14,753 bases of DNA, taken from positions 1 through 14,753 of the forward strand of contig CAMLDJ010000122.1 of assembly GCA_946478755.1 (NCBI GenBank), given 5' to 3'. The stretch's first letter is position 1. Each line of letters opens with the position of its first letter. The position numbers and the translations under genes are program-made. The notes under the pieces are model-generated. The model saw only the letters and a program-made list of their open reading frames with translations, did not search any database and was not told the origin of the DNA. This stretch comes from an uncultured Pedobacter sp. Lineage in GTDB: Bacteria; Bacteroidota; Bacteroidia; Sphingobacteriales; Sphingobacteriaceae. Positions 8,287-14,729 of the stretch are shown here, piece by piece.

Positions 8287-8937
8287 TTATTTACAGTATT
8301 TCGACAACATTTCATCTGCCAGGTCAGAGCCCATATGCTTTACAAACAAAAAGTCTTCACAAGCACCCTGTCTGTCTTTTTGCTTCAGCTTTTTAAGTCC
8401 ATCTCTGATGCGTTCCTGAAAGTACTCGTCGTCATAACCCAGCTCGTCCTTCAAAGCGATGAACCTGGCCTCTTCTTCCTTTTTATAGGTGCCTTTTTCC
8501 TTGTTCTTATAGAAATTCAGAATAGAACTGGTAAGTGCCTCGTTAGATCTGTAAGCCAGAATGGCCCGCTTAATCTCCTGCGGATTTTTATCGGCGCAGT
8601 TATAACCAGACAAGCTGAACTTTATGGGCGCAATTAGTGATACCGTTGTATCATGATGCTGCGGCATTATCCATTTGCCACTGCTCATCCTGATGAGCCT
8701 TAAAGCCTCATCATCCAGATCGGTACCGATGCCCGAACTGATCTTCGAATAATATACTTCACCACTTTTATTTAGCTTGAAGCTGATGGTTACCGTCCCC
8801 TGTATGCAGTTGTGAAGGGAATACATGGGATAGACATGATTTGCAATAACAAAGGCCTCCAGTCCGCCTTTTATTACAGGCTGAGCCTTAAGTGTAGATG
8901 CCGATAGAACAAAAAATACTAAGAGAATCTTTGCCAT
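8287..8937 (-). CDS. Secreted protein with a TonB C-terminal-like domain
   Basis: The 216-residue product begins with a short signal peptide (MAKILLVFFVLSAST, likely cut after KAQ). Residues 33-110 resemble a TonB C-terminal domain: a YP near the start, IQGTVTISFKLNKSGEV, then DDEALRLIRMSSGKW, the typical 'D.EALR.....W' pattern. Unlike true TonB it has no uncleaved membrane anchor and no proline-rich spacer. The C-terminal 100 residues are charged and helical, ending in DRQGACEDF and a Cys near the terminus, reminiscent of TPR/Sel1-like repeats. It may be a periplasmic partner protein rather than an energy transducer. It starts 17 bases after rbfA and is probably at the tail of that transcript. 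Function unknown. Confidence 0.7.
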   Translation of the reverse strand: MAKILLVFFVLSASTLKAQPVIKGGLEAFVIANHVYPMYSLHNCIQGTVTISFKLNKSGEVYYSKISSGIGTDLDDEALRLIRMSSGKWIMPQHHDTTVSLIAPIKFSLSGYNCADKNPQEIKRAILAYRSNEALTSSILNFYKNKEKGTYKKEEEARFIALKDELGYDDEYFQERIRDGLKKLKQKDRQGACEDFLFVKHMGSDLADEMLSKYCK

Positions 8938-8954
8938 ATACTAATTTACACATT

Positions 8955-9332
8955 TTATTCCTCCTCTGCGCCACTTTCTTTACGGTCCTTCGAGATTTTG
9001 TCAAACAGCTTATCCATGTGTTCCACATATTCGTTGGTATCGTCTACAAAAAAGGTTAAAGTAGGTATCACCCGTGCCTGATGACGGATCCTCGCACCCA
9101 GTTTATACCTGATCTCGCCGGCATGTGAATTTACTTCAGCTACCGATAAAGTTGTGTTATTTGTATTAAAAAAGCTCAGATAAACCTTCGCTACAGCCAA
9201 ATCCGGAGAAACGCGCACTTTGGTAATGGTCACCAAGGTATTCGGCAAATACGCTGCTCCCTCCCGCTGAAAAATAGCAGCTAACTCCTCTTGTATGATC
9301 CCGGCAAATTTCTGTTGACGTTTACTTTCCAT
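8955..9332 (-). CDS. rbfA: 30S ribosome-binding factor A
   Basis: RbfA is a small KH-fold protein that binds the maturing 30S subunit and is needed for 16S rRNA 5'-end processing and cold growth. The 125-residue product has the expected pattern: basic start (MESKRQQKFAGIIQEELA), VTITKVRVSPDLAVAKVYLS, then RYKLGARIRHQARVIPTLTFFVDD, and a charged tail. I placed the start at ATG 9332 because AAAGGA sits at normal spacing just upstream; an in-frame TTG six codons earlier is less likely. It begins 18 bases after the hflX stop, so the two are surely co-transcribed. Pairing with HflX, another ribosome-associated factor, fits functionally. Confidence 0.93.
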   Translation of the reverse strand: MESKRQQKFAGIIQEELAAIFQREGAAYLPNTLVTITKVRVSPDLAVAKVYLSFFNTNNTTLSVAEVNSHAGEIRYKLGARIRHQARVIPTLTFFVDDTNEYVEHMDKLFDKISKDRKESGAEEE

Positions 9333-9350
9333 AATGGTTCCTTTCTTCAA

Positions 9351-10541
9351 TTAATATAACAACTTATCATAAGGATAACGTTCTGTGTGTAAAGCGACAA
9401 CCTTATCATATAATAATTGCTTAAATTCGTCTAAATTCTCTTTGTGCAGTGCCGATATAAATATCGCAGGTGCATTCTCTGATCCCATCCAGCTCTTTTT
9501 GAAATCCTCCAGCGTAAGCATCACCTGTTCCTCTTCTTCATGATCTGGCTCGGGACTCACATAGGCGTCAATTTTATTGAATACCATGATGGTCTCTTTA
9601 TCTCTTGCGCCGAGATCTTTCAATGTTTCGTTCACCACATTGATCTGATCCTCGAAATTGGGATGTGAAACATCGACTACATGAATCAGGATATCCGCCT
9701 CACGGACTTCATCGAGGGTCGACTTAAAACATTCCACCAGGTGATGTGGCAGCTTTCTGATGAACCCTACCGTGTCAGACAAGAGGAAAGGAAGGTTTTC
9801 TATAACCACCTTTCGCACGGTGGTATCCAAGGTAGCAAAAAGCTTATTTTCGGCAAATACCTCTGATTTAGACAGCATATTCATGATGGTAGACTTCCCT
9901 ACGTTGGTATAACCCACCAGCGCCACACGGATCAGCTGACCGCGGTTCTTGCGCTGTGTTTCATTCTGCTTGTCGATCAGTTTCAGGCGACTTTTCAACA
10001 GGCCGATCTTTTCAAGGATCATCCTACGGTCACTCTCAATCTGGGTCTCACCCGGTCCGCGCATTCCGATACCACCTTTCTGACGTTCCAGGTGGGTCCA
10101 CAAACGGGTTAAGCGCGGCAATAAATATTGAAGCTGCGCCAGCTCCACCTGTGTTTTTGCTTGTGCAGTTTGTGCCCGGCCGGCAAAAATATCAAGAATC
10201 AGGTTACTCCGGTCAAGGACCTTTACCTGCAGTTCCCTTTCAATGTTCCTCAGTTGTGATGGTGACAGTTCATCATCAAAAACAACCATGTCTATCTCTT
10301 CCGACTTCACATAAGCCTGTATTTCTTCCAACTTTCCTGTACCTACAAAGGTAGCGCGGTCTGGCTTAAGCATTTTCTGGGTAAACTCACGCTCCACCAA
10401 TCCACCGGCCGTATCCACTAAAAAAGCCAGCTCATCCAGGAATTCCCTGGTTTCCTCAGGCTTTTCCCCAGGCCTGACCACTCCTACAAGTACTGCCCGT
10501 TCTTGCTTAAGTGCCGTATCATAATATTTCTGTCTTCCCAT
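9351..10541 (-). CDS. hflX: Ribosome-splitting GTPase HflX
   Basis: The 396-residue protein has the HflX layout: N-terminal domain with ATFVGTGKLEEI and VVFDDELSPSQ, the family signature GGIGMRGPGETQ (156-167) on a helical linker, then a Ras-like G domain. GTPase motifs are G1 GYTNVGKST (210-218), G2 near FATLDTT (235-241), G3 DTVGF (256-260), G4 NKID (322-325) and G5 SAL. HflX binds the 50S E-site region and splits stalled or stress-inactivated 70S ribosomes. It starts 22 bases after trpC, so read-through from the trp promoter is possible, but a candidate -7 box lies in the gap. The downstream gene is rbfA. Confidence 0.95.
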   Translation of the reverse strand: MGRQKYYDTALKQERAVLVGVVRPGEKPEETREFLDELAFLVDTAGGLVEREFTQKMLKPDRATFVGTGKLEEIQAYVKSEEIDMVVFDDELSPSQLRNIERELQVKVLDRSNLILDIFAGRAQTAQAKTQVELAQLQYLLPRLTRLWTHLERQKGGIGMRGPGETQIESDRRMILEKIGLLKSRLKLIDKQNETQRKNRGQLIRVALVGYTNVGKSTIMNMLSKSEVFAENKLFATLDTTVRKVVIENLPFLLSDTVGFIRKLPHHLVECFKSTLDEVREADILIHVVDVSHPNFEDQINVVNETLKDLGARDKETIMVFNKIDAYVSPEPDHEEEEQVMLTLEDFKKSWMGSENAPAIFISALHKENLDEFKQLLYDKVVALHTERYPYDKLLY

Positions 10542-10549
10542 GTAAAATA

Positions 10550-10557
10550 CAAAGATA
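10550..10557 (-). promoter_or_regulatory. Candidate internal -7 promoter box before hflX
   Basis: On the minus strand TATCTTTG is a perfect TAnnTTTG match, lying in the 22-base gap between the trpC stop and the hflX ATG. By the usual geometry transcription would start near 10546, only about 5 bases before the hflX start codon. No TTTG is found 19-21 bases upstream, where the 3' end of trpC lies, so the promoter is incomplete. It would let hflX and rbfA be made independently of tryptophan control. Confidence 0.4.
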
Positions 10558-10563
10558 CAAAAC

Positions 10564-11355
10564 TTATATCGAGATCAGCTGTCCGGCGAAGTCCCGCATG
10601 GCCTGCCCCGGATCAGCGGTTTTCATAAAATTTTCCCCGATCAGGAAGCCATTAAAGCCTGCCACTTTCAAATCATTGATGGTCTGCGCTGCGCTTATTG
10701 CACTTTCTGATATCTTCATGAACTCGTCTGGAATCTGTTTAACCAGGTCGAAAGAAGTCTGAATGTTTACTGTAAAGTCGGCCAGATTACGATTATTTAC
10801 GCCAATCGCATCCAAATCTTTACAAATGCTGCGCTGTAATTCCTCCTCGTTATGTACTTCGAGCAGCACATTTAAGCCAAGGCTTTTTGCCAGGGCAGAC
10901 AGGTTTTTTATTTCCACGGGTGTCAAAATTGCAGCAATTAATAAAATGATGTCCGCACCTAAAGCTTTCGCTTCCAGAATCTGGTATTCATCGATCATAA
11001 AATCCTTTCTTAACACAGGGATTTCATTAACCGCCCTTGCAATAAGCAGATCGTCGGTATGCCCGCCAAAGAAATCTACATCCGTCAGTACAGAAAGTGC
11101 TGAGGCCCCTGCCGCAGCATAAGCCTGCGTCACCTCCTCTACCTTCACCTGGTCGTTAATGATCCCTTTAGACGGTGAACGTCGTTTGAACTCGGCAATG
11201 ATACCGGTACGTTTGCCGTCTAATAAAAAATCTTTGAATACGTAAGGGTTGCGGTTAAAGTGGAGGCCTGTTTCCAGCTGCTTCACAGAAACAGCCTGTT
11301 TGGCAAGGGCTACCTCTTCCTTTTTACGCAATACAATTTTATCTAAAATAGTCAT
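10564..11355 (-). CDS. trpC: Indole-3-glycerol phosphate synthase
   Basis: TrpC closes the ring of carboxyphenylamino-deoxyribulose phosphate to indole-3-glycerol phosphate, the fourth step after chorismate in tryptophan synthesis. The 263-residue single-domain TIM barrel shows the expected catalytic residues: Glu55 and Lys57 in EFKRRSPSKG, Lys117 in VLRKDF, Glu166 in LLEVHNEEEL, Asn187 in GVNNRN, and Glu217-Ser218 in ISESAIS, followed by GFLIGENFM. It is not fused to TrpF. The start is 2 bases after the trpG stop, implying translational coupling. No trpD lies between trpG and trpC, unlike the common trpEGDC order. Confidence 0.96.
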   Translation of the reverse strand: MTILDKIVLRKKEEVALAKQAVSVKQLETGLHFNRNPYVFKDFLLDGKRTGIIAEFKRRSPSKGIINDQVKVEEVTQAYAAAGASALSVLTDVDFFGGHTDDLLIARAVNEIPVLRKDFMIDEYQILEAKALGADIILLIAAILTPVEIKNLSALAKSLGLNVLLEVHNEEELQRSICKDLDAIGVNNRNLADFTVNIQTSFDLVKQIPDEFMKISESAISAAQTINDLKVAGFNGFLIGENFMKTADPGQAMRDFAGQLISI

Positions 11356-11357
11356 AT

Positions 11358-11942
11358 TTAATTCTCTAACCAGTTCTGCATCATTTGTTTTCCATATTCT
11401 GTAAGTACGCTTTCCGGGTGAAACTGAACACCTCGAACGTCAAGGTCCTTATGCCTTAAAGCCATGATTTCCGCATCGGCATCTGTTGCGGTTACTGTAA
11501 AGCAGTCCGGCAGCCCTTCGGCATTTACTACCCAGGAGTGGTAACGGCCAACATTTATGGTATCTGGACAATCCTTAAAAAGCAATTCAGTTTTGTCCAG
11601 AACAGTAACGGGTGTGGCAATTCCATGCATTGGTCTGCCTAAATTTAACAAGGTCCCACCAAAAGCCTCTGCAATGGCCTGCTGACCTAAGCATACACCA
11701 AATATACTTTTCGTTGCAGCATAAGTTTTAATGACCTCCAGCAAAAGACCGGCTTCTTCCGGTATCCCTGGCCCCGGCGATAGAATGATCTTGTCGAACT
11801 GATCCACGTCTGCCAGTTCAAACTTGTCATTTCTCCATACCTCCACCTCCCGGCCCAGTTCATTCACCAGGTGTACTAAATTATAGGTGAAAGAATCGTA
11901 GTTATCAATAACCAATACTTTCTTTTGTATGCTCTTATCCAT
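11358..11942 (-). CDS. trpG: Anthranilate synthase glutamine amidotransferase subunit
   Basis: TrpG hydrolyses glutamine and passes ammonia to TrpE for anthranilate formation. The 194-residue class I amidotransferase has VIDNYDSFTYNLV at the start, the oxyanion strand ILSPGPG (53-59), nucleophile Cys84 in GVCLGQQ, GRYHSW (132-137), and the catalytic His175/Glu177 pair in GVQFHPES. It starts 5 bases after the trpE stop and ends 2 bases before trpC, so the three genes form one tight unit. As in other bacteria the subunit might also serve para-aminobenzoate synthesis if no separate pabA exists; that cannot be judged here. Confidence 0.95.
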   Translation of the reverse strand: MDKSIQKKVLVIDNYDSFTYNLVHLVNELGREVEVWRNDKFELADVDQFDKIILSPGPGIPEEAGLLLEVIKTYAATKSIFGVCLGQQAIAEAFGGTLLNLGRPMHGIATPVTVLDKTELLFKDCPDTINVGRYHSWVVNAEGLPDCFTVTATDADAEIMALRHKDLDVRGVQFHPESVLTEYGKQMMQNWLEN

Positions 11943-11947
11943 TTTAT

Positions 11948-13354
11948 TTAAATATCTGCAGCCATTTGTATTGCTTTGCGCAAAGCGGCAATTTTATTAT
12001 TTACTTCATTCAGTTCGTTTACTGCGACAGAATCGGCCACTATGCCTGCCCCTGCCCGGTAATGCAACTGGTTATTTTTACTCATAAATGTTCTGATCAT
12101 GATGGCATGATTGAACTGGTCATTAAAGCCCATATAGCCAATTGCGCCGGCATAAAAATTACGGCCCAGTCCTTCATACTCGTCTATCAGCTGCATCGCC
12201 CTGTATTTCGGTGCGCCGCTCAGCGTACCTGCCGGATAGGTATCTGCGACAACTTTAAAGGCGGATACATCAGGCTGAAGGTTACCACTTACTTTCGACA
12301 CCAGGTGGATCAAATGGGAATAATACTGTACTTCTTTAAAGGATTTTACCTCAACTCCGCTGCAGTGTCTACTCAGGTCGTTCCGGGCCAGGTCAACCAG
12401 CATCACATGCTCCGCACTTTCTTTTGGGTCCTGCTCCAGTTTCCTCGCCAGTTCGGCATCCTCCATGTCGTTACCGGTACGCTTAAAAGTACCGGCAATC
12501 GGAAAAATATTAGCCACATTGTCCTTGATCGTGATCTGTGCTTCCGGCGAAGAGCCAAAAAGTTTAAAGCTGCCGTAGTCAAAGTAAAACAGGTAGGGTG
12601 ATGGGTTGATAGATCTTAAACACCGATAAACATTGAATTCATCTCCCAAAAACCCCTGGTTATAGGCCCTTGAAGGCACAATCTGAAATACATCCCCACG
12701 CAGAATATGCTTCTTCATTTTCTCTACGATCTCCATAAAGCCTTCATTGCTCAGGTTAGAGTGCTCCTCACCGTCTACCTTAAAGCTATACTCTGGGAAG
12801 TTCTTGTTTTGAATGATGTATTCCAGCTTTTCCAGATCGTCATTGTCATCCCCATTAAATGTATTCTTAAACAGCGTGACCTCATTTTTAAAATGGTCAA
12901 TCGCAATGATATACCTGTAAATGTGGTATTGCATCATTGGAACTTCCTGATCCTTAGGCGTGCTTGCACTGAATTGAATATCTTCAAAATGCTGAACGGC
13001 ATTCCAGGTAAAATAGCCGAACAGGCCGCTCGAAATGTAGCGGGTATCTTCCAGTACAGGCGGTTTAAACGCCGCTTTAAAAGCGTCAATCTCTTCGGCA
13101 AGTACAAATTCTTTCTTTTCTTCCTTATATCCGTCGGGAAAATAAGCGGACAGCAGCCCATCCTGCAATACGATGCCCGCCACCGGTTCGGCGCAGACAT
13201 AACTTACAGAATTGGAACGGCTGTGGTAGTCTGAGCTTTCCAGCAGGATGGTGTTGGGGAATACGTCCCTTAACCGCAGATAAATACTTACAGGAGTGGT
13301 GGTGTCTGCCAACCGTTTCTTGTAAGTGGTGTTAATGATATAATTAGTTTTCAT
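11948..13354 (-). CDS. trpE: Anthranilate synthase component I
   Basis: TrpE converts chorismate and ammonia to anthranilate, the committed and feedback-inhibited step of tryptophan synthesis. The 468-residue protein has the N-terminal allosteric motif LLESS (37-41), typical of the tryptophan-binding site, and the chorismate-binding domain with GDVFQIVPSR (220-229), FGSSPEA, PIAGTFKR, HVMLVDLARND (316-326), PAGTLSGAPK (374-383) and GAGIVADS (435-442). LLESS, the adjoining trpG and trpC, and the attenuator upstream favour TrpE over PabB. ATG 13354 is preceded by AT-rich sequence with no Shine-Dalgarno. Expression should depend on read-through of the terminator at 13392-13423. Confidence 0.96.
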   Translation of the reverse strand: MKTNYIINTTYKKRLADTTTPVSIYLRLRDVFPNTILLESSDYHSRSNSVSYVCAEPVAGIVLQDGLLSAYFPDGYKEEKKEFVLAEEIDAFKAAFKPPVLEDTRYISSGLFGYFTWNAVQHFEDIQFSASTPKDQEVPMMQYHIYRYIIAIDHFKNEVTLFKNTFNGDDNDDLEKLEYIIQNKNFPEYSFKVDGEEHSNLSNEGFMEIVEKMKKHILRGDVFQIVPSRAYNQGFLGDEFNVYRCLRSINPSPYLFYFDYGSFKLFGSSPEAQITIKDNVANIFPIAGTFKRTGNDMEDAELARKLEQDPKESAEHVMLVDLARNDLSRHCSGVEVKSFKEVQYYSHLIHLVSKVSGNLQPDVSAFKVVADTYPAGTLSGAPKYRAMQLIDEYEGLGRNFYAGAIGYMGFNDQFNHAIMIRTFMSKNNQLHYRAGAGIVADSVAVNELNEVNNKIAALRKAIQMAADI

Positions 13355-13391
13355 AAAAAATTTTCATTCGTAATCAAAAAATAAGCTCAAC

Positions 13392-13423
13392 AAAAAACCC
13401 GACGTGTGGTCTACGTCGGGTTT
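13392..13423 (-). terminator. trp attenuator terminator (3:4 hairpin)
   Basis: In the minus-strand RNA, CCCGACGT (13420-13413) pairs perfectly with ACGTCGGG (13405-13398) around a seven-base loop AGACCAC. Three A before and three U after extend the stem to 11 pairs, and six T in all follow (13397-13392). It is a textbook intrinsic terminator placed about 37 bases before the trpE ATG and after its promoter. It therefore acts as an attenuator and not as the end of the preceding gene, whose stop lies upstream of the trp promoter. Confidence 0.9.
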
Positions 13424-13496
13424 CAATGTGGTTTGGTTTAGGTTGATAAACTATAAGGTACACAAAGCTACGACTAGACTCTTTTTGGGAGTGCTA
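13409..13496 (-). promoter_or_regulatory. trp attenuator switching region (segments 1, 2 and 3)
   Basis: Segment 1, TAGCACTC (13496-13489), can pair with segment 2, GAGTCTA (13481-13475): seven pairs with one bulged C and a seven-base loop. Segment 2, GTCTAGTCG (13479-13471), can instead pair with segment 3, CGACGTAGAC (13418-13409): nine pairs with one bulged G. Segment 3 is also the left arm of the terminator, so 2:3 and 3:4 exclude each other. The tandem Trp codons end at 13499, two bases before segment 1. A ribosome waiting there would mask segment 1, free segment 2 and permit the antiterminator. All pairings were found by eye; energies were not computed. Confidence 0.75.
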
Positions 13497-13528
13497 CGCC
13501 ATTGCCATGTGTGTATATTGTTAATCAT
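13451..13528 (-). CDS. trpL: trp operon leader peptide
   Basis: A 25-codon frame opens at ATG 13528 with MINNIHTWQW and ends with TAG at 13453-13451. Codons 8 and 10 are TGG (13507-13505 and 13501-13499), two Trp in a 25-residue peptide just before alternative RNA structures and a terminator. That is the hallmark of a ribosome-mediated tryptophan attenuator. The remainder (RSTPKKSLVVALCTL) is basic then hydrophobic and probably has no function of its own. The frame runs through segment 2 and stops about 30 bases before segment 3; in the E. coli leader the stop lies between segments 1 and 2. The ATG is about 3 bases from the predicted transcription start, so it may be read as a leaderless message. 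Confidence 0.8.
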   Translation of the reverse strand: MINNIHTWQWRSTPKKSLVVALCTL

Positions 13529-13534
13529 ATGTCA

Positions 13535-13565
13535 CAAAAATATAAATAAATCTTACAATGCCAAA
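13535..13565 (-). promoter_or_regulatory. trp operon promoter
   Basis: On the minus strand TTTG (13565-13562) and TATTTTTG (13542-13535) are separated by exactly 19 bases, a perfect fit to the Bacteroidota housekeeping promoter TTTG-N19-21-TAnnTTTG. The expected start is near 13531, three bases before the leader-peptide ATG. It lies just after the stop of the preceding membrane-protein gene (13581), showing that trpE has its own transcription unit. No operator-like palindrome stands out. Confidence 0.75.
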
Positions 13566-13580
13566 TTAAAATTGTAATTT

Positions 13581-14024
13581 TTATGAAACACCAAAAAGCG
13601 AACGCGTAGGATCGGCCTTAACCATTGCGATAACTGCAGCTATAATTAGAATCAGCGCGAGGCCAAAATAAAGTGCTACCGACCGGTGTTTTACCGCTGC
13701 ATCTATTCCTTTTTTAGAGCGTGCGTTTCCAACCGTGATCAGTATTACGGCTAAAAGCATCATGCTGATGTGCTCCATTTTCCAATAACGGCCAAGGGCA
13801 ACGCTGCTGTCTGCCTTATACCAGTCGTTCATAAAATAGAGGATCAAACCCAATAATAGCTGTATGTGGGCAGAAATTAATGTAAAAAGGTTTATTTTTC
13901 TATTTCCTTCGGTATATGGTTTTTTGCCAAGCCAGCCGGCCAGTGCTTGAATAATGGCCACTACCAATAAAATTAAAACCAGGTAACGCCAACCTGAATG
14001 TGCGCTTTTTAAGATCTGATACAT
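13581..14024 (-). CDS. Four-helix membrane protein, 'cytochrome B'-annotated Bacteroidota family
   Basis: The 147-residue protein has four predicted membrane segments at roughly 13-31, 46-64, 84-99 and 116-134. Conserved-looking histidines lie at or near helix ends: His9 (SAHSGWRY), His53 (SAHIQLLLG), His85 (KMEHISMM) and His113 (VKHRS). This matches a small Bacteroidota inner-membrane family that databases often call cytochrome B, presumably because of the histidine pattern. Haem binding has not been shown as far as I know, and no redox partner gene is adjacent. It precedes the trp promoter and seems to be a single-gene unit. Confidence 0.7.
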   Translation of the reverse strand: MYQILKSAHSGWRYLVLILLVVAIIQALAGWLGKKPYTEGNRKINLFTLISAHIQLLLGLILYFMNDWYKADSSVALGRYWKMEHISMMLLAVILITVGNARSKKGIDAAVKHRSVALYFGLALILIIAAVIAMVKADPTRSLFGVS

Positions 14025-14038
14025 AATTGTTTTTCTTT

Positions 14039-14073
14039 CAAACTTAGTTATTTACTTCCTGATTCACATCAAA
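14039..14073 (-). promoter_or_regulatory. Candidate promoter of the four-helix membrane protein gene
   Basis: TAAGTTTG on the minus strand (14046-14039) is a perfect TAnnTTTG box. A TTTG at 14073-14070 lies 23 bases upstream, a little longer than the usual 19-21. Transcription would start near 14035, about 10 bases before the ATG at 14024. The remainder of the gap up to 14147 holds no gene or hairpin that I can support. Confidence 0.4.
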
Positions 14074-14147
14074 GGGAAACGGTATATGTTTTTTAGAATC
14101 ATTATAAACTGGGTTTTACTCCGCCAAGGCTGAAAACGGTCCTGTTT

Positions 14148-14534
14148 TTATTTCTTTTTCTTTTTTTCAGCAAGCTCTGTATTTTCCTTTACTCTGAATT
14201 TTGTCATCTCCCCGATCAGTTCTAATGGTATCGGCTGATTTAAGGGAAGTTGAATGGCTGATTTACTTACTTTATACACCGACAATTCTTTTCTAAAGAC
14301 ATCATACACCTTAGATGGAGGAATAGAAATGGAAATATGGTTGGTGTAGGCGGAATAAAAAATGAGCATCCCATGAAGCCTGAAGGCTGGTATGTTATAA
14401 CTGATCAATTCTTCTGCTCCTGCTGCATTTGCTTTAATGACCTGCCTGATCTGCTGTAACCTGGCTTGTATCTCTTCCGGAAGAGCGGCGATATATGCTT
14501 CCACGGTGCTGAATTTTATTTTTTCTCCTGCCAT
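14148..14534 (-). CDS. DUF1801 (YdhG-like) domain protein
   Basis: I start this at ATG 14534 (MAGEKIKFSTV, 128 residues), since the frame upstream offers only a TTG and shows no family resemblance. The sequence TVEAYIAALPEEIQARLQQI, then AEELISYNIPAFRLHGMLIFYSAYTNHISISIPP, then SAIQLPLNQPIP and ELI, is typical of DUF1801. These are small soluble proteins with a fold related to frataxin/YjbR-type domains and of unknown function. It ends in a run of five lysines after a charged helix. It lies between the tRNA terminator and the membrane-protein gene, same strand, with no clear promoter. Confidence 0.8.
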   Translation of the reverse strand: MAGEKIKFSTVEAYIAALPEEIQARLQQIRQVIKANAAGAEELISYNIPAFRLHGMLIFYSAYTNHISISIPPSKVYDVFRKELSVYKVSKSAIQLPLNQPIPLELIGEMTKFRVKENTELAEKKKKK

Positions 14535-14664
14535 ATCTTTAAGTTGATGCTCCCCACAAATATCAGCTGCAACCGGCACATCTGAAAGGGTTACTACCGA
14601 CAATTTAAGGGGCAATTGCGTCAGCCTGTACCTCTTCGATATCGTATACTAGAGGATTTTGCCC

Positions 14665-14703
14665 AAAAAAAAAGAGTAATCTCATCCAAGATTACTCGTT
14701 TTT
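14665..14703 (-). terminator. Intrinsic terminator downstream of the tRNA, possibly bidirectional
   Basis: GAGTAATCT (14674-14682) and AGATTACTC (14689-14697) form a perfect nine-pair stem with a six-base loop. On the minus strand the stem is followed by nine T (14673-14665), ending the tRNA transcript that comes from the right. On the plus strand it is followed by G and five T, so it could also work the other way. It insulates the tRNA gene from the DUF1801 gene. Confidence 0.85.
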
Positions 14704-14729
14704 AACTAACTTATTATTCATAAAAAAAC

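Noticed and set aside
9333..9350. TTG start giving rbfA six extra N-terminal residues
   Set aside because: The ATG at 9332 has an AAAGGA sequence at proper spacing, which itself lies inside the proposed extension, and the family normally starts at this point.
9956..10354. 132-codon plus-strand open frame opposite hflX
   Set aside because: Low-complexity Ser/Gly/Pro-rich translation with no family features, antisense to conserved HflX motifs.
11966..13234. Long plus-strand open frames opposite trpE (211 and 175 codons)
   Set aside because: The minus strand encodes unmistakable TrpE across the whole stretch; these are antisense artefacts.
14535..14615. TTG-initiated 27-residue extension of the DUF1801 protein
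   Set aside because: No ATG is present in the extension, it does not resemble the family, and the ATG at 14534 gives a normal-length protein.
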